Shown: positions 10,913 to 21,700 of the stretch, in pieces
Layout of the letters: every line of letters begins with the position of its first letter
How positions within the stretch are numbered: the stretch's first letter is position 1
Assembly (NCBI RefSeq): GCF_037975245.1
Contig: NC_092568.1
Span: 7,857,501-7,921,500, forward strand
Source of the DNA: Apostichopus japonicus
Lineage: Eukaryota > Echinodermata > Holothuroidea > Aspidochirotida > Stichopodidae
Direction of reading: 5' to 3'
Length of the DNA stretch: 64,000 nt
Notes under the pieces: model-generated
The model's database searches: none
Told to the model about the DNA's origin: nothing
The model's input: the letters and a program-made list of their open reading frames with translations, nothing else
Translations under genes and position numbers: made by a program

Positions 10913-12595
10913 TATACATATATATATATATATGATCAGCCAGCATTTATAGCAGACAGTGCTCATCATTTCTATTGATACATATCAACGTTACCGAGAT
11001 GCTTACTTGAATATAAAAAGACTCAGTTTGAGTCCATTGATATCTTGTACATGATCATCACGACTTTTCAAGCATTGATAGCTCTATATGATTTTCATTG
11101 CCTTCTGTGGCATGATTACACTGCCATTCAACACAGACTTATTTACACTTTGACCTCAACCGATTGCCACCAACTTGGAATGATTGCCACTGACTCAGAG
11201 TGATTGCCACTGACTCAGAGTGATTGTCACATGATTAATTATGACTGTGATGCCTTACTAAGTCCATCATATCCACATTGTATCATATTTCACATCAGTT
11301 ATTTTGACTGTAGAAACATGCCCCATATTGTTGTGAACATTCAACGTGCACTGTACATCTTTTATGAACATACCAATATGCAAAGTGCAGCTTCTATCAT
11401 ACTAATGTGACAGTAGCTGTAGCAGTAAATGACCACAAATAAAACACGTCTACGGTTCATCTAGGACCATAGAAACTGTAAAATCAGCACCATAAAATAT
11501 GCACCATACAGCTGTGACCATACAATATGCACCATACAAACGTGACCATACAATATGCACCATACAGCTGTCACCATACAAATTTGCACCGTACATTATC
11601 TCTGACAATACAGATATGCACTATGCAAATACATGCAGTTGTGACCTTATTCACCACAAAGCTGTGTCTTTACAAACTTTTACTATATAATCTTGTGTGA
11701 CCATACAAACAGACAAACCATACAAACAGACAAACCATACAAAGTATGTCTATGGGGCATACATTATGCACCACATAGCTGTGACCAGGTAAACCTGCAC
11801 TGCACATGTTTAATGATCATAAGAATGTGCAGCTGTGACCATACTAATTTACATCACATAGCTGTGACCATACAAACTTCTATCATACCTCATCTGTGAT
11901 TTACATCAGGAACCATAGAAATATGTACAACATAGCTGTGACCATGCAAACATCTATCGTACCTCATCTGTGAATTACATCGGGAACCATACAAATATGT
12001 GGTGAACATACAAACTGGAATCATACCTCTTCTGTGACAACACAAACATGGAGGTCACATTTATGACTGTAGAAGCATGCACCCTATTTCTTTTATGACC
12101 ATGTATACATATATGCAGTGTGCAACTGTGACCATTCAACTGTGACCATGATGAAGTGAACTTTGCTGTGAAAGTGAAAAGTTCTAAAAAAATTTTGAAG
12201 TGCATCTCGAGTACATTTGGGTTGATACTAAATGACTACAGATAGGGACAATGTAGATCTCACATGAAGTAGTAGAAAGTTCTTTGTCAAACCCTGCATG
12301 AATGTCCAGAAATTCAAGTCGTTTATTTTTGCCAAGAAGTGTTAGAGTTTGGTAAAATTTTATGATCTATAATATTTCATGATAAATTGATTTAAAAACT
12401 GATATTCAAGTCGATTTTATTTGAAATATCAGACAGAATCATTGTCAATACCAAAGCTAGTGACCATTGTGAAATTTACATAGTAGATAGTTATTATGAA
12501 ACAGTTTTTAATTTTGTTATTGTTCGTTTGTTTTGCAGTCCATCAAAATAGCCAAGGAAGCTGCAGAAGCTGGTGGAGGGGGCACCTCAGTATAA
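3331..12595 (+). CDS. RRBP1: Ribosome-binding protein 1 / kinectin-like coiled-coil protein, 3' part of gene
   Basis: In animals RRBP1 (p180) is an ER membrane protein whose long cytosolic coiled coil contacts ribosomes and microtubules. Exons seen: 3331-3525, 4188-4601, 4860-5027, 7190-7255 and 12539-12595. Each begins and ends between codons (phase 0) at AG/GT sites, and together they give 299 residues ending in TAA. The translation is rich in Lys, Glu, Gln and Leu with heptad character throughout. The exon at 4860 (NKTLTEERRLKKELGIAAGR, then LQQMLKK) fits the conserved end of vertebrate RRBP1, where a short 'LEKEKKLTSDLGRAATRLQELLK' type block lies near the C-terminus. The last residues are GGGGTSV; vertebrate RRBP1 also ends in GTSV, a PDZ-ligand-like tail. 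The N-terminal membrane anchor and any decapeptide repeats would lie upstream of the window. Kinectin is the alternative name; the GTSV end favours RRBP1. Confidence 0.8.
4188..4601 (+). CDS. RRBP1: RRBP1-like exon: 138-residue coiled-coil segment
   Basis: Acceptor gatttcag|TTA and donor AAG|gtaagg. This is the longest coding block of the gene in the window; it is Lys/Glu/Gln-rich with heptads such as ELEKELTTAKGEASKAKEEL and ends SSDSDANIK. The open frame runs past the donor to a stop in the intron, which is not part of the protein. Confidence 0.85.
4628..4735 (+). repeat. G-rich intronic minisatellite
   Basis: Imperfect repeats of about 19 bp (gcctgagggcaggtgggag) directly after an exon donor. 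Runs of three or more G recur at short spacing on the coding strand, so G-quadruplex formation in DNA or pre-mRNA is possible. Confidence 0.7.
4860..5027 (+). CDS. RRBP1: RRBP1-like exon: conserved C-terminal coiled-coil block
   Basis: Acceptor gttcacag|GAG and donor GAG|gtaagc. 56 residues. This block carries the best family signature in the gene: an 'xLxEERRLKKELGxAAxRLQxxL' run followed by an Asn/Gln-rich segment ending RTELGKEPE, matching the end of vertebrate RRBP1 in order and spacing. Confidence 0.85.
5028..7189 (+). other. Intron of the RRBP1-like gene
   Basis: Non-coding DNA with a possible 26-nt micro-exon at 5924-5949 (annotated separately). Open frames at 5087-5461 and 5475-5777 show no coding character. 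C-rich and T-rich tracts lie near 6590-6690. Confidence 0.6.
5924..5949 (+). CDS. Candidate 26-nt micro-exon with frame-changing effect
   Basis: A strong pyrimidine tract (ctctttccactttcag) precedes TCTGCAGCAGCAACTCAAAAGCCAAG, which is followed by gtaaca. Joined in phase 0 after the exon ending at 5027, it reads SAAATQKP and then forces the next exon (7190) out of frame, giving a stop after R-L-K. Its inclusion would therefore replace the EVSSSLTD...GTSV tail by a short different end. It may be unused; the evidence is splice-site quality only. Confidence 0.3.
7190..7255 (+). CDS. RRBP1: RRBP1-like exon: acidic 22-residue segment
   Basis: Acceptor cccttctag|GCT and donor GAG|gtactg. Reads AEVSSSLTDSQLEEELAEAL plus QE in phase 0 and joins cleanly to the exons ending at 5027 and starting at 12539. 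Confidence 0.75.
9662..9911 (+). repeat. Tandem duplication of a ~126-bp unit
   Basis: The segment starting agggatgccataaactaag (9662) repeats from about 9788. The two copies share long blocks such as tataaattgcaaatttgtca and end alike in gttgttaattaatat. They differ by scattered substitutions and small indels. Confidence 0.8.
10864..10933 (+). repeat. (TA)n microsatellite
   Basis: About 70 bp of nearly pure TA with one AAATATATACATA interruption. Open frames that run through it are artefacts. Confidence 0.95.
11161..11230 (+). repeat. 20-bp tandem repeat
   Basis: Units of the form tgattgccactgactcagag begin at 11161, 11181, 11201 and 11221. The first is diverged and the last is partial. 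Confidence 0.8.
11484..12150 (+). repeat. Degenerate minisatellite built on 'gtgaccatacaa...gcaccata'
   Basis: About 660 bp of irregular repeats in which gctgtgaccatacaa and atgcaccatacag alternate. Copies are close to exact near 11500-11590 and 11820-11960 and decay elsewhere. The repeat explains the many short open frames starting in this stretch. Confidence 0.75.
12539..12595 (+). CDS. RRBP1: RRBP1-like terminal coding exon, ends GTSV
   Basis: Strong acceptor (ttcgtttgttttgcag|TCC). Reads SIKIAKEAAEAGGGGTSV and TAA at 12593-12595. The phase fits the exon ending at 7255. The TSV end resembles a class I PDZ ligand and matches the vertebrate RRBP1 terminus. A longer open frame at 12496-12939 overlaps it in another frame and is not supported. 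Confidence 0.8.
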   Translation, partial: SIKIAKEAAEAGGGGTSV

Positions 12596-15500
12596 CAAGA
12601 TACGACCAATCCCTTGAAAAGATGCAAGATGCACTTACAAAAGTATTTCTACATTTCATGTTTGCAAATTTAATACTTGACCGGTGGAGACTTAAAAATG
12701 GCGACTATGTTCAGATGCAAGTTATACGACTGATTCTGGTCACATGGCTACGACGGGCTGGAGAAAAGAAAAAAACGATGTCGCAAGCCAAGCTGTATTT
12801 CATCTTATCAAGCCTCTTTGGCGATACCAAAATTTCTAATACACTTGGTCAGTACTTTGTGTGCTTGTCAGCAGACAACCATCCCTCCCCTTTCCAACCC
12901 CCATCCCTTACTTCCCACTTTCTCCTTCATTTGGAATGACAGAAATGATTATTTAAAGGATTCACAAAATTGAGAGAAATCATGGAACTTCAATTCAACA
13001 ATTCAACTTGTAATAGCCATTGTAAACTTCATGCTAATTCAAACATCAAGTGTATGACTTAACCTTGTTTATGTGTCATGCATGGACGATATCAAAGTAA
13101 GATTTACTCCGATATTAAACTACACAAGCAATAGGGAATTAGAGGATTGACCATCTGGAGTGCGGTGCAACAGAGAGTAGAGACATCGATGCAATACACA
13201 TTTACTTTATCAAATCAGAACAAATTTCACCTTTTTGCCCTCCTTTGGGATCTGTATCCTCCATGATCAGTGGAAATGATGAAGAAATCAATTTTAAAGA
13301 ATGGAAAAGTTGAATTATTTGCAAATGATAATTGTTATGCAAGCAGAGATATACTGCCCTCAAATTCAGCTAAAATGGAAAGGTGAAAATGGTCTCGAAA
13401 GTATCACTTGTTTAAGGAATGGTCAAATTTCTTACATTAAACCTGGTGGTCTTTGATCCATTTTGGAAGCACATTGTCAAATTTTCAAACCAAGTGCTGT
13501 TTGTGAGTGATCCAATTGGCAGGCTCAATGAGTCAAAGTACAGAAAGATATTAAAAACCAATTATATTAGGACCAAACTGAATAGATAGTTGTACTGTTG
13601 GTGTCAGACATGATCAGGATCTTGTGGCATAAAACAGCGTTTGCAAGCCTCATGGCTTGCTGCTGCCTGACCCAATGTCATTCATTGTGTTGTGTTACTC
13701 AGTGGTTGTCTGAGTTTTATGTTTTCTAAATTATCTCTCTCTCAAAGGATCTTTCATATTGTTTTGTGGAAAGTAACCAGTTAACAACTCGTTTATAATT
13801 GTTGTCTCTGTTGCTTGCCTTGCGAAATGTAAAGTTAAAATAATCTAAATGTGTCCCGTTCCAAAGATGAGAACAGTTTTATTGACCAATTTATGCAGAT
13901 TTTGATTTGCTTTTTACCTGTGAAACTGTTCATCTGCTTGTGCTTCTTCTTCGTTTTTTTTTTGTTTTTTTTTTTTGGATTTTCCTGTAGTTGTCGTTTT
14001 GTATCCTTTATTTTGATCCAATGTTTTCTTATGGAGCAAAATACCATATGGTTCGCATCAGAAATGAAACATTGACAAAAGACAGTATCGATTATTGAAA
14101 GTTGTTTTTATTTTGAAAGATAAAGAAATCAAATGAAAAGCATTGCTGCTAGTAGAAACAAAGTATATGCAACAGATTTAGACAGACAGACACATGGTAA
14201 CAAAGGCCTTGTTGTTTGATCTGTTTTGGCTACTTTAGCAATGACCAAATGAATATCTGTTACCATAGCTACCAATAGCATCTTTACACAGGAATTGTCT
14301 CAAAGCTACATCAGGTAGTCTTCTCATTAGTCATTTTAGTTAAGTGACTTTGCTTATTAAACCTGATTGAAATGTTGGCGGGAGAGTTAATGCATTAGAA
14401 TTTTACATGAAAACTTGCTCTTTTTTCTTTTTCTTCTTCTTCTTCAATTTATTCTTATTCTTTATATTTAATTCTAACTGCCAGAATAACATTCCAGCGT
14501 TGATTAGTGTTCACATGTTGAATTTGTAATCGTCTCTGCTGGTGATTTTTATGTCAAGCGAGGAGGTCTGCCGGCTTTAAGATATGTGTACTAATTGTAC
14601 AAAATTGATGTAGTGCTTGATAGCTTCTCGTTTTCTCTGAAATGTCATTTTTATGATAGGTACAGAGTTGTAAATGGCGGTAATAGGAGGGGTGTGTGGG
14701 GGGGGAGGGGAATTTTCCCTGGAATGCAAATTTTGCTGCCAGATTTCTGTTTTTGCTTTTGTGATTGTGGAATATGCCTTTGCTTTAATGTACGAAACAA
14801 GACTTTTTTACTCGGAATATAAGTTTATTCAATATTTTGGTGAGGAGAGAGGGAAGAAATTTTCGATCAAATGAAAGATATTGGTTTCAGGGTTTTTTTT
14901 TTTTCTTGAACTTGAATCTAAAGCATTCTATTGTTAATTGTGAGTTAAATGGGTTAGGTCCCTTTATTAGCTTATTCTATTATTTAATTACTCTGTGATA
15001 AGTCTCTCTTACTTAAATCAGTAAAGTCTGTCAGTATGATGACTTGGGATTTGGTAAATTTAAGGAAAGTATTTCATTTAAGCCAAAGCTCACAGTGGGA
15101 ACTTGTATGAGGAGCTTGAGAAAATCACAGTGAAAGTTTTTATTTGTGCTCAGCAGCATAATCCAATACTCCTCTATGCTGTTTGATCCATTTTGTGCTG
15201 TTGCTATGCACACATCAAACTTACAGAAACTAATCCTGGATTTAGCAACAAGGATACTCGTCCAGTCCGGCACGATCCAATACGATAAGAGTCCGATAAG
15301 AAATGATCCAATGATGGGATGCAGGAACAAGTTTAAGTTGGAATAATCCAAGTTTTTATTGTGTTTTATACCAAATGCAATGTGTTTCCTGATTGAAATC
15401 AATGACTGAGAGCTGAATACACTAGTATGAGATAACTTAATACTGCCCATTTAACTTGAAAGTATTATACACAATGTCGTAGTTGCCAGTATCAGACATG

Positions 15501-18500
15501 AGGAAGGGCATTTGTGCAGGGTTTCTATGCTAAATCATGTACCTAGGATTCTTGTACAAGTCGTCTGTAGTTTTCAAAGGCTTACAGGGAAACTGGTATA
15601 CTGTAGGTGGAGAAAAGTTTAAAAAGTACTTAAAATGGCTTTAAAAAAGACCATAGTGTCGATATTTAAGAAAAAAAATTCTAGTAAAAGTATAATGAAT
15701 AGAACAGTTTAGAACTGTTGTTGAATATTGGGAATTGAAAATGAAAATTTAGTTCTTATTTTTTTTGTAGGATTAGAAAATTGAAAATAATAAATCAAAT
15801 GTAGACCAGTATTAATAGCTTTTCTTTTGGATATGTTAATAAGATAACTTTTCTTTCTTTTATTTTCTGTTGCATTTTTATTTCATTTTTAAGAGCTCAT
15901 ATATTCCTCCTCTTCAGTGATTTCTCTGGCAGTCTAAACTTGCTGGTAGAAAATGAAGCACAGGCTACTATTACCTCTGCCAAAAACCACCATTTAGCAT
16001 TCTCAAAAGAATGAATCGCTGAAGAGAAAAAATCAGCAAGTGTATGCAAAGTATATCGAGATAGTTTCCTAATTGCCTTATTTAAGTCATTTCATATTTT
16101 ATTCTTAATTATGTCGGGCTGTAAGTAAATTGTGGGAATTAAAAAGGGTTTTTGTATGCAGCATTGATCTATGATTTATGAAGTAAAAAAGCTTGCTTTG
16201 TTGGTATCGTCTATTTTTACAACGTCCTCGGTCTAACAGTTTCATGTTAAAACTGTTGTTATGAAAAGGAAAAGTTTGCTCGATGTATTTAAAATTGTAG
16301 AATCGTGATTTGCCAGAGACGTGTTGAAGCGGAAATCTGTGAGGTAACTGTGAATGACTTTAACCCTTTATAAGCATTAGCTATTTTCATGCTGTCCAAT
16401 ACTGTCCAATGTATTAAGTCTGTCCTTGCATTCGGGGGGTACAAGTTTATATTAATAACCCAACCCAGCTTCTAATCTTTGTTACTGTCAATTTAGGTTT
16501 TCCTAATTCAGTCAGCAAGCAAAATAAACTTTGAAAGTTACATGAAATTTGTCAGCCATTTTTTCTCTTCTCTTTTTTTTTCTTTTTTTTTTAATCTCTT
16601 AAGGTGATGTTTCTCATTTCTTTTTAACCACCAGATCTCACTCTATTTTTCATTAAAGTAATTCAAACAATATTATACTAGAACTGAAGTTTGTGACTTG
16701 ATTTCATTCAAAGTGATAATTTTTACGTTGAAAGTACTTACAAGCAAAGGGACAAAATACTTAATTTCAGATCATTTTGGGAAAAGAGAAATAAAGGCAA
16801 TCAACATCTCCTGGTTCAAGACTGAAATGCCCCAAGTCGAATTGTTCCTATATCAGAGTATAGGGGAATGCACATACACATACATACATGCACATACAGA
16901 TAGGCAGTATTTCTGAAATGATCATTCCCAAGATAACAATACTAAACATTAAACAGAACAAACTTGTAAATTTGTATTTAGTTAAAAATTTATTTCTGTC
17001 TTTCTTTGAAACAGCCTCTACTATTTCCAGTTTAAATATGCATGAAACGTGTGTAAATACAAATTGCATAGAAACTTCATAAAAAACATGAGATAGCACC
17101 CATACTAAGGATATGCTTCCATATTTGGGGAAATGAAAACAATGCCACAAGTATGATGACCTTTACAGAGCATTTATAATAAATAATATTTCTAACTATC
17201 CTAGTTAACAATCTTAAAAGTTACATGAAAAATACATTGTGTGGAACTTTTAACGAGCATCATTTTGAATGATCGTGAAATAGCTCAAACAGCTAAACAA
17301 TTACAAACAGATATGGCCTCTGAATATTTCATACCGTACATTGAGATAACCAGCCAAATCACCTGCAACTAGATGCAAAGAAGGGGTATAAACTATTACA
17401 TAAAGTGATATCCATCATTATACAACACCTAATTATATTCCGGCCATTTGATTGGTCAATTGCTCGTTGATTGTATGCAAAATCCGCTCTATTGCACTCT
17501 ATGAAATAGAACCATGTGTTTTACTTTTTTGATAGCACTTTTTTCAATGGTAAGAGAGCAGAGAAACCTGTCTGTTCAAAACAATCTGTTGCATGAGTGC
17601 ATTTTACATCCAATTATATCCAAATTTTGAAGGTGTATAAAACAAATAATGAATGGTTTCCATTCGTGCAATAGTGCAAATATTTCATGAGTTGAAAGAT
17701 GTAATTTGTTCCATTCAACTCGGCTGTGCCTCGTTGAATGGAACAAATTACATCTTTCAACTCATGAAATATTTGCACAATTGCACTCATAACCATTCAT
17801 TATTTGTATACTATTATAAAAACCAATTATGAAAATTATCCCATGACGAGGGATGCACCTTAACAAACTCGTAGACTTTTTATGAAAGTGTACGCTAGCA
17901 GTAGTTTTCTCATTTGAATACACCTCTACCTTACTATACTTTGCACCATTGTATGCCCTCGGATCAACTAAACGTCAGGCACCACAGTGGGCAAATGTTT
18001 GTAAGGTGCATTGATCAAACAAAACATTAAAATGGTTTCCAATGTAACCTTTTGATTGAAAAAACTCTACAAAATCATGCCTTTACAGGGGGAAGACTGG
18101 ATGACCTATATAATTACAGTAGCATAAACATAAATGGTTAAAATAATATCAATTGTAGGATAGCTAAGTTACTCAACCTGTGTTTATAAAGAGGCTATTT
18201 CAGGTTTAACGTCTACATTTATACGTGCAAGCTTTAATTGCATTCAAATGGTGAAGCCTGTCATAAAATATCTTCATCACTACGTACACTTTTGACACAC
18301 TTCGACAACAACAAAAACTGGTAATTATGTTAAGTTTCATAACATTGTTGTGATGTTATGAACACAATATAGTCAGATGAGCCTCTGTCGATGAAACTCT
18401 TAGTTCAAACATCTGCAGAAGTTGTCTCGCTATGCCGGCATTCGCTTTTACACAGATAACCCCGTCAATTAAGCCATAGGCAAATTCTGTTGAATTGCAA

Positions 18501-18644
18501 CCCAAAAAATTGTCACTGCCATCATTGGAGGTAATTTTCAGGTGTTGAAGTCACGTCTATATGTACATCTCAAATGTTCAACGCTGTGTGTAACCTTTAT
18601 ATATTAATTGTTCTGGTTATTCTGTTCAGTATCGTACATCACTC
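12596..18644. other. 3' flank of the RRBP1-like gene and intergenic DNA
   Basis: Starts as 3' UTR of the RRBP1-like gene; its end cannot be fixed, because AATAAA-type hexamers occur at 15789, 16523 and 16790 without a clear favourite. Contains poly-T tracts and a foldback palindrome at 17.63-17.81 kb. The 139-codon minus-strand frame at 15031-15450 has no coding features. The far end is the 3' flank of the convergent minus-strand gene. Confidence 0.5.
17634..17812. repeat. Foldback palindrome, ~80-bp arms
   Basis: The sequence ending ttgttccattcaac at 17719 is followed, after a 13-nt spacer, by its reverse complement starting gttgaatggaacaa at 17733. Complementarity continues outwards through tcatgaaatatttgcac to ccattcattatttgta, with a few mismatches and a small indel. 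The strand can form a long hairpin; it looks like a foldback MITE. Confidence 0.85.
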
Positions 18645-18757
18645 TCATCCAAGTACAAATGTTTCTTGATCCCCCATGTGACCTCTAGCTTGGTTTAACA
18701 CTCGATTTCCAGACACAAGTCGCTGACTAGAAACTTCCGGTTGTCTAATTTCCTGGC
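18645..18757 (-). CDS. Exon 4 of the 272-aa protein gene
   Basis: Acceptor TCTCCTTAG|GCCAGG on the minus strand. Entered in phase 1 it reads from GQEIRQPEVSSQRLVSGNRV to ...DQETFVLG and stops at TGA (18647-18645). The other frames stop early. Confidence 0.75.
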
Positions 18758-21700
18758 CTAAGGAGACATACAAAAAAAAAAAGATACCAAAGGAATTATT
18801 CTATCTGGCAACTTTCTGTTAAGGATCAATTTGTCCTTGATTCATTCTCTGAATAGTCAAGCAGCACAACTGATTACATATTCAACTGAGCATTACAGAT
18901 TTTTGCATTATAGCTGGCAGATTTAAAGAGCATGAATAAAATTAATTTTTATATTATAAAAACTGTTAAAAGCCACTGGTTGTATTTCTTATACAATTAT
19001 CCTTTTCTAAATGAAAGCAGCACAAACTTGGAAACAGAGACACATATCTTTTAACAGATCCAAATATTATTTTCAAAACAATGTAAATTTATATTTCAAA
19101 GAAAAAAAATTTGAAGTTGTCCACGGCTGCTCATTTTCTTGAGGTTAAATAAATATGTTTGGGTTGAGTTATTAGACAATTTTTTGAAATGATGGATTAA
19201 TATCAACAACTAGGCTTGGACTGAGAAGTCTATGTCATTAAAGGAACAGATATTTACAGCTTTTTAAAGAAGTCTAATATCTTGAAAAGTGTAACAGCTA
19301 TAGAAATTACAATAACACTCAACTTTTTCATTTATATTGGACTATGGCATATAAAAACTAAACATTTGTTTAAAAGTGATCTTATAAAAGTTCCTAATGT
19401 CCTTCCCTCATCAACAATTCAGACATACAAGGAGGGGTTTACCAACATTTTATTTTAGATAACAAGAAATTTATGTGAAACATTCACATTTGAAATATTC
19501 AGCTTACATATCAGAGAATGCATGTTCATAGTTTGTTTGGCTGCTGTAAGAGACAGACTATAAAGGAAGAGCTCATACCTGTTAGAAGATTGTATTGCAC
19601 TTTGGGTCCTGTTTCTCGTTTCACTCCTTCCCCTCGTTGCAGACCGAGTCTTGAATGTACATCTGTGTATGAACTCCAATAGTTTGGCGAATGATTCCTA
19701 CGGCTCAGTGCATCTTTCATGTCCTGTCCAGTCACATTGTGGGACCAGTTCAGTATTGATGGATAATGAACTTTATTTGGCTGTCGACAGAAATATCAAA
19801 CTATGTCATAATATGAATTCGTTGGAAGAGTGCAAAAATTGGCCGGTCTGTATTAATATGGCCAAAGTGTGAAGACAATAGTTTATACAAGTGCTATGAT
19901 ACTGTACATGTACCCATACTTTCAAACAAAGTGCTATATGTGTGATGTATAATTTTTGTTTTCTTTCTATCTTTGCTTTTTCACATATTGGACAGTTGGG
20001 GCTAATATACAGTCGATTCATCAACTTCTTAATGCCTTGTCTTCAATAATGTTTTGGATCATATTTATAATGTCTCACGTTTTCTTTTCCCTCTTTTGTT
20101 TGGTCTTTTTATTGGTTGTTCTTTTTACTGTGGCTTGGTCACTCAGCAGAGAAAAATTAACTATTTCTATTTATTCACTTCTAGATCATCAGTATTGACC
20201 CCAAATTTTACCACACTTGAAATTGCTAGAAGTTGTCAAAATTAATTTCCTAAAGGCTCTGATCTTTGAGGGAATGTTAGAATAGACAATTAGTTATATC
20301 TCAGTGTGGATAAGTACTCCTAGAGTGGTAGTAAAATGCTTGTTGGATGTTGATATGGTTGACTATTAGCTGACCTTATAGCATATTTGGGGGCAATATT
20401 GATGACCTTTGATTGTAACAACATCTATTGACTAACATGTGCCTTGTACATTCTCCAGCTTAGATATTATATTTAGTGCAGTGCTACCAATTCCATGAAA
20501 TCCTTGGATGACAATTCAACATACAGTAGCAAAAAAAGGCAAACATTTGGAAGATAAAAAGTTAGTGAGAATAAAGATACAGTGAATGTATGAGCTTTCT
20601 TGTCTTCTTAAATACTGTACCTATAATACAATATTCAATTGAAGTCCTAGAACCAGTATAGGCCAATATGTAGGGTGTTACTAAAACGAATGACAATTGC
20701 GTTACACATAACGAATGACAATATGTTGTACACACTAAAAAAATGCGTTGACTAAAACGAATGACAGTAATGACAGCACAGACATTTGCTTCAACTGGAT
20801 ATCACAGTTCAGACTTCATGGGTATCTAGATCTAGTAAAGTACGGACAAGATAAAAACGCACCTTATAGTAAGCGAAATTGTAAGTCTGATTTTAAAAAA
20901 TAAATTTAACGTTATTTTCCCGATATTAATTGTTAGAAACTGACAATACTATAATCTTGAAACGGCTTCAGTTATCTTTCTATGATAAATCTACAGAGGT
21001 AAAAAGCACAGCACTCAACCGCATTCTCACACAAAAACTTTCCCTGTGGTTTCTATCCGTAAATTACACCAAAACCCTGCAACCACGTTATATGCGATTT
21101 TCCTCAAATCATTTTTGCGCAGAAAACCAATAACCGCATTTACTCCACTCCGTTAATCATTCTATCTCTTCTCAATACTGTCCTTCGTTGTCATTCGTTG
21201 TCATTCGGTGTCATTCGTTGTCATTCGCCTTCATTCGCTGTCATTCGCAAATGATAATTAACCCTGTACAAAGTCAATTGTCATTCGGTCATTCGCTGTC
21301 ATTCGATTTAGTTTGTCCCAATATGTACACCATTTGTGAAAGTGAAAGTATCTTATGGGGTTTGTTAAAGAACATTGAACAATTGCAACAACAACAACAA
21401 ACATTTGCTAAAAAAAAACCGCAAAAAAAATATTCTTACATGGTCGATAGGTCTTCCAGGATATTCTGTATCATTATGAGTGGTCAAATGTTGTTGTTCA
21501 TTCATACCAAGCTCAAAATGAGATGTTTGAAGGGATGGGCATTGTCTTGGTCTTTGTGGTGGACTGGTCACATATTTTCCACTATATGCCTGCAAAGGAA
21601 TATAAGCCATTTTCAAGGAATTGTTAAATAATGGAAATAAGGATGAATGAAAAGGTTGTGCTTCTCAATTAATAAAAGACAAAAATTAATTAGCAACATA

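Larger units (their letters stand above)
7256..12538 (+). other. Last, 5.3-kb intron of the RRBP1-like gene
   Basis: Non-coding DNA with several repeats: a LINE- or SINE-like tail near 8776-8798 (aaataaaacaaattttgatt followed by ttg), a 126-bp tandem duplication at 9.66-9.91 kb, a long (TA)n run at 10.86-10.93 kb and two minisatellites between 11.16 and 12.15 kb. Open frames here are short and lack splice context. Confidence 0.6.

Noticed and set aside
12496-12939. 147-codon plus-strand open frame starting MKQFLILLLF, signal-peptide-like
   Set aside because: It begins in the intron, overlaps the RRBP1-like terminal exon in another frame, and continues into the 3' UTR. The hydrophobic start comes from the pyrimidine tract of the acceptor.
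15031-15450. 139-codon minus-strand open frame
   Set aside because: No splice-site support, no domain, AT-driven residue use, and it lies in downstream non-coding DNA.
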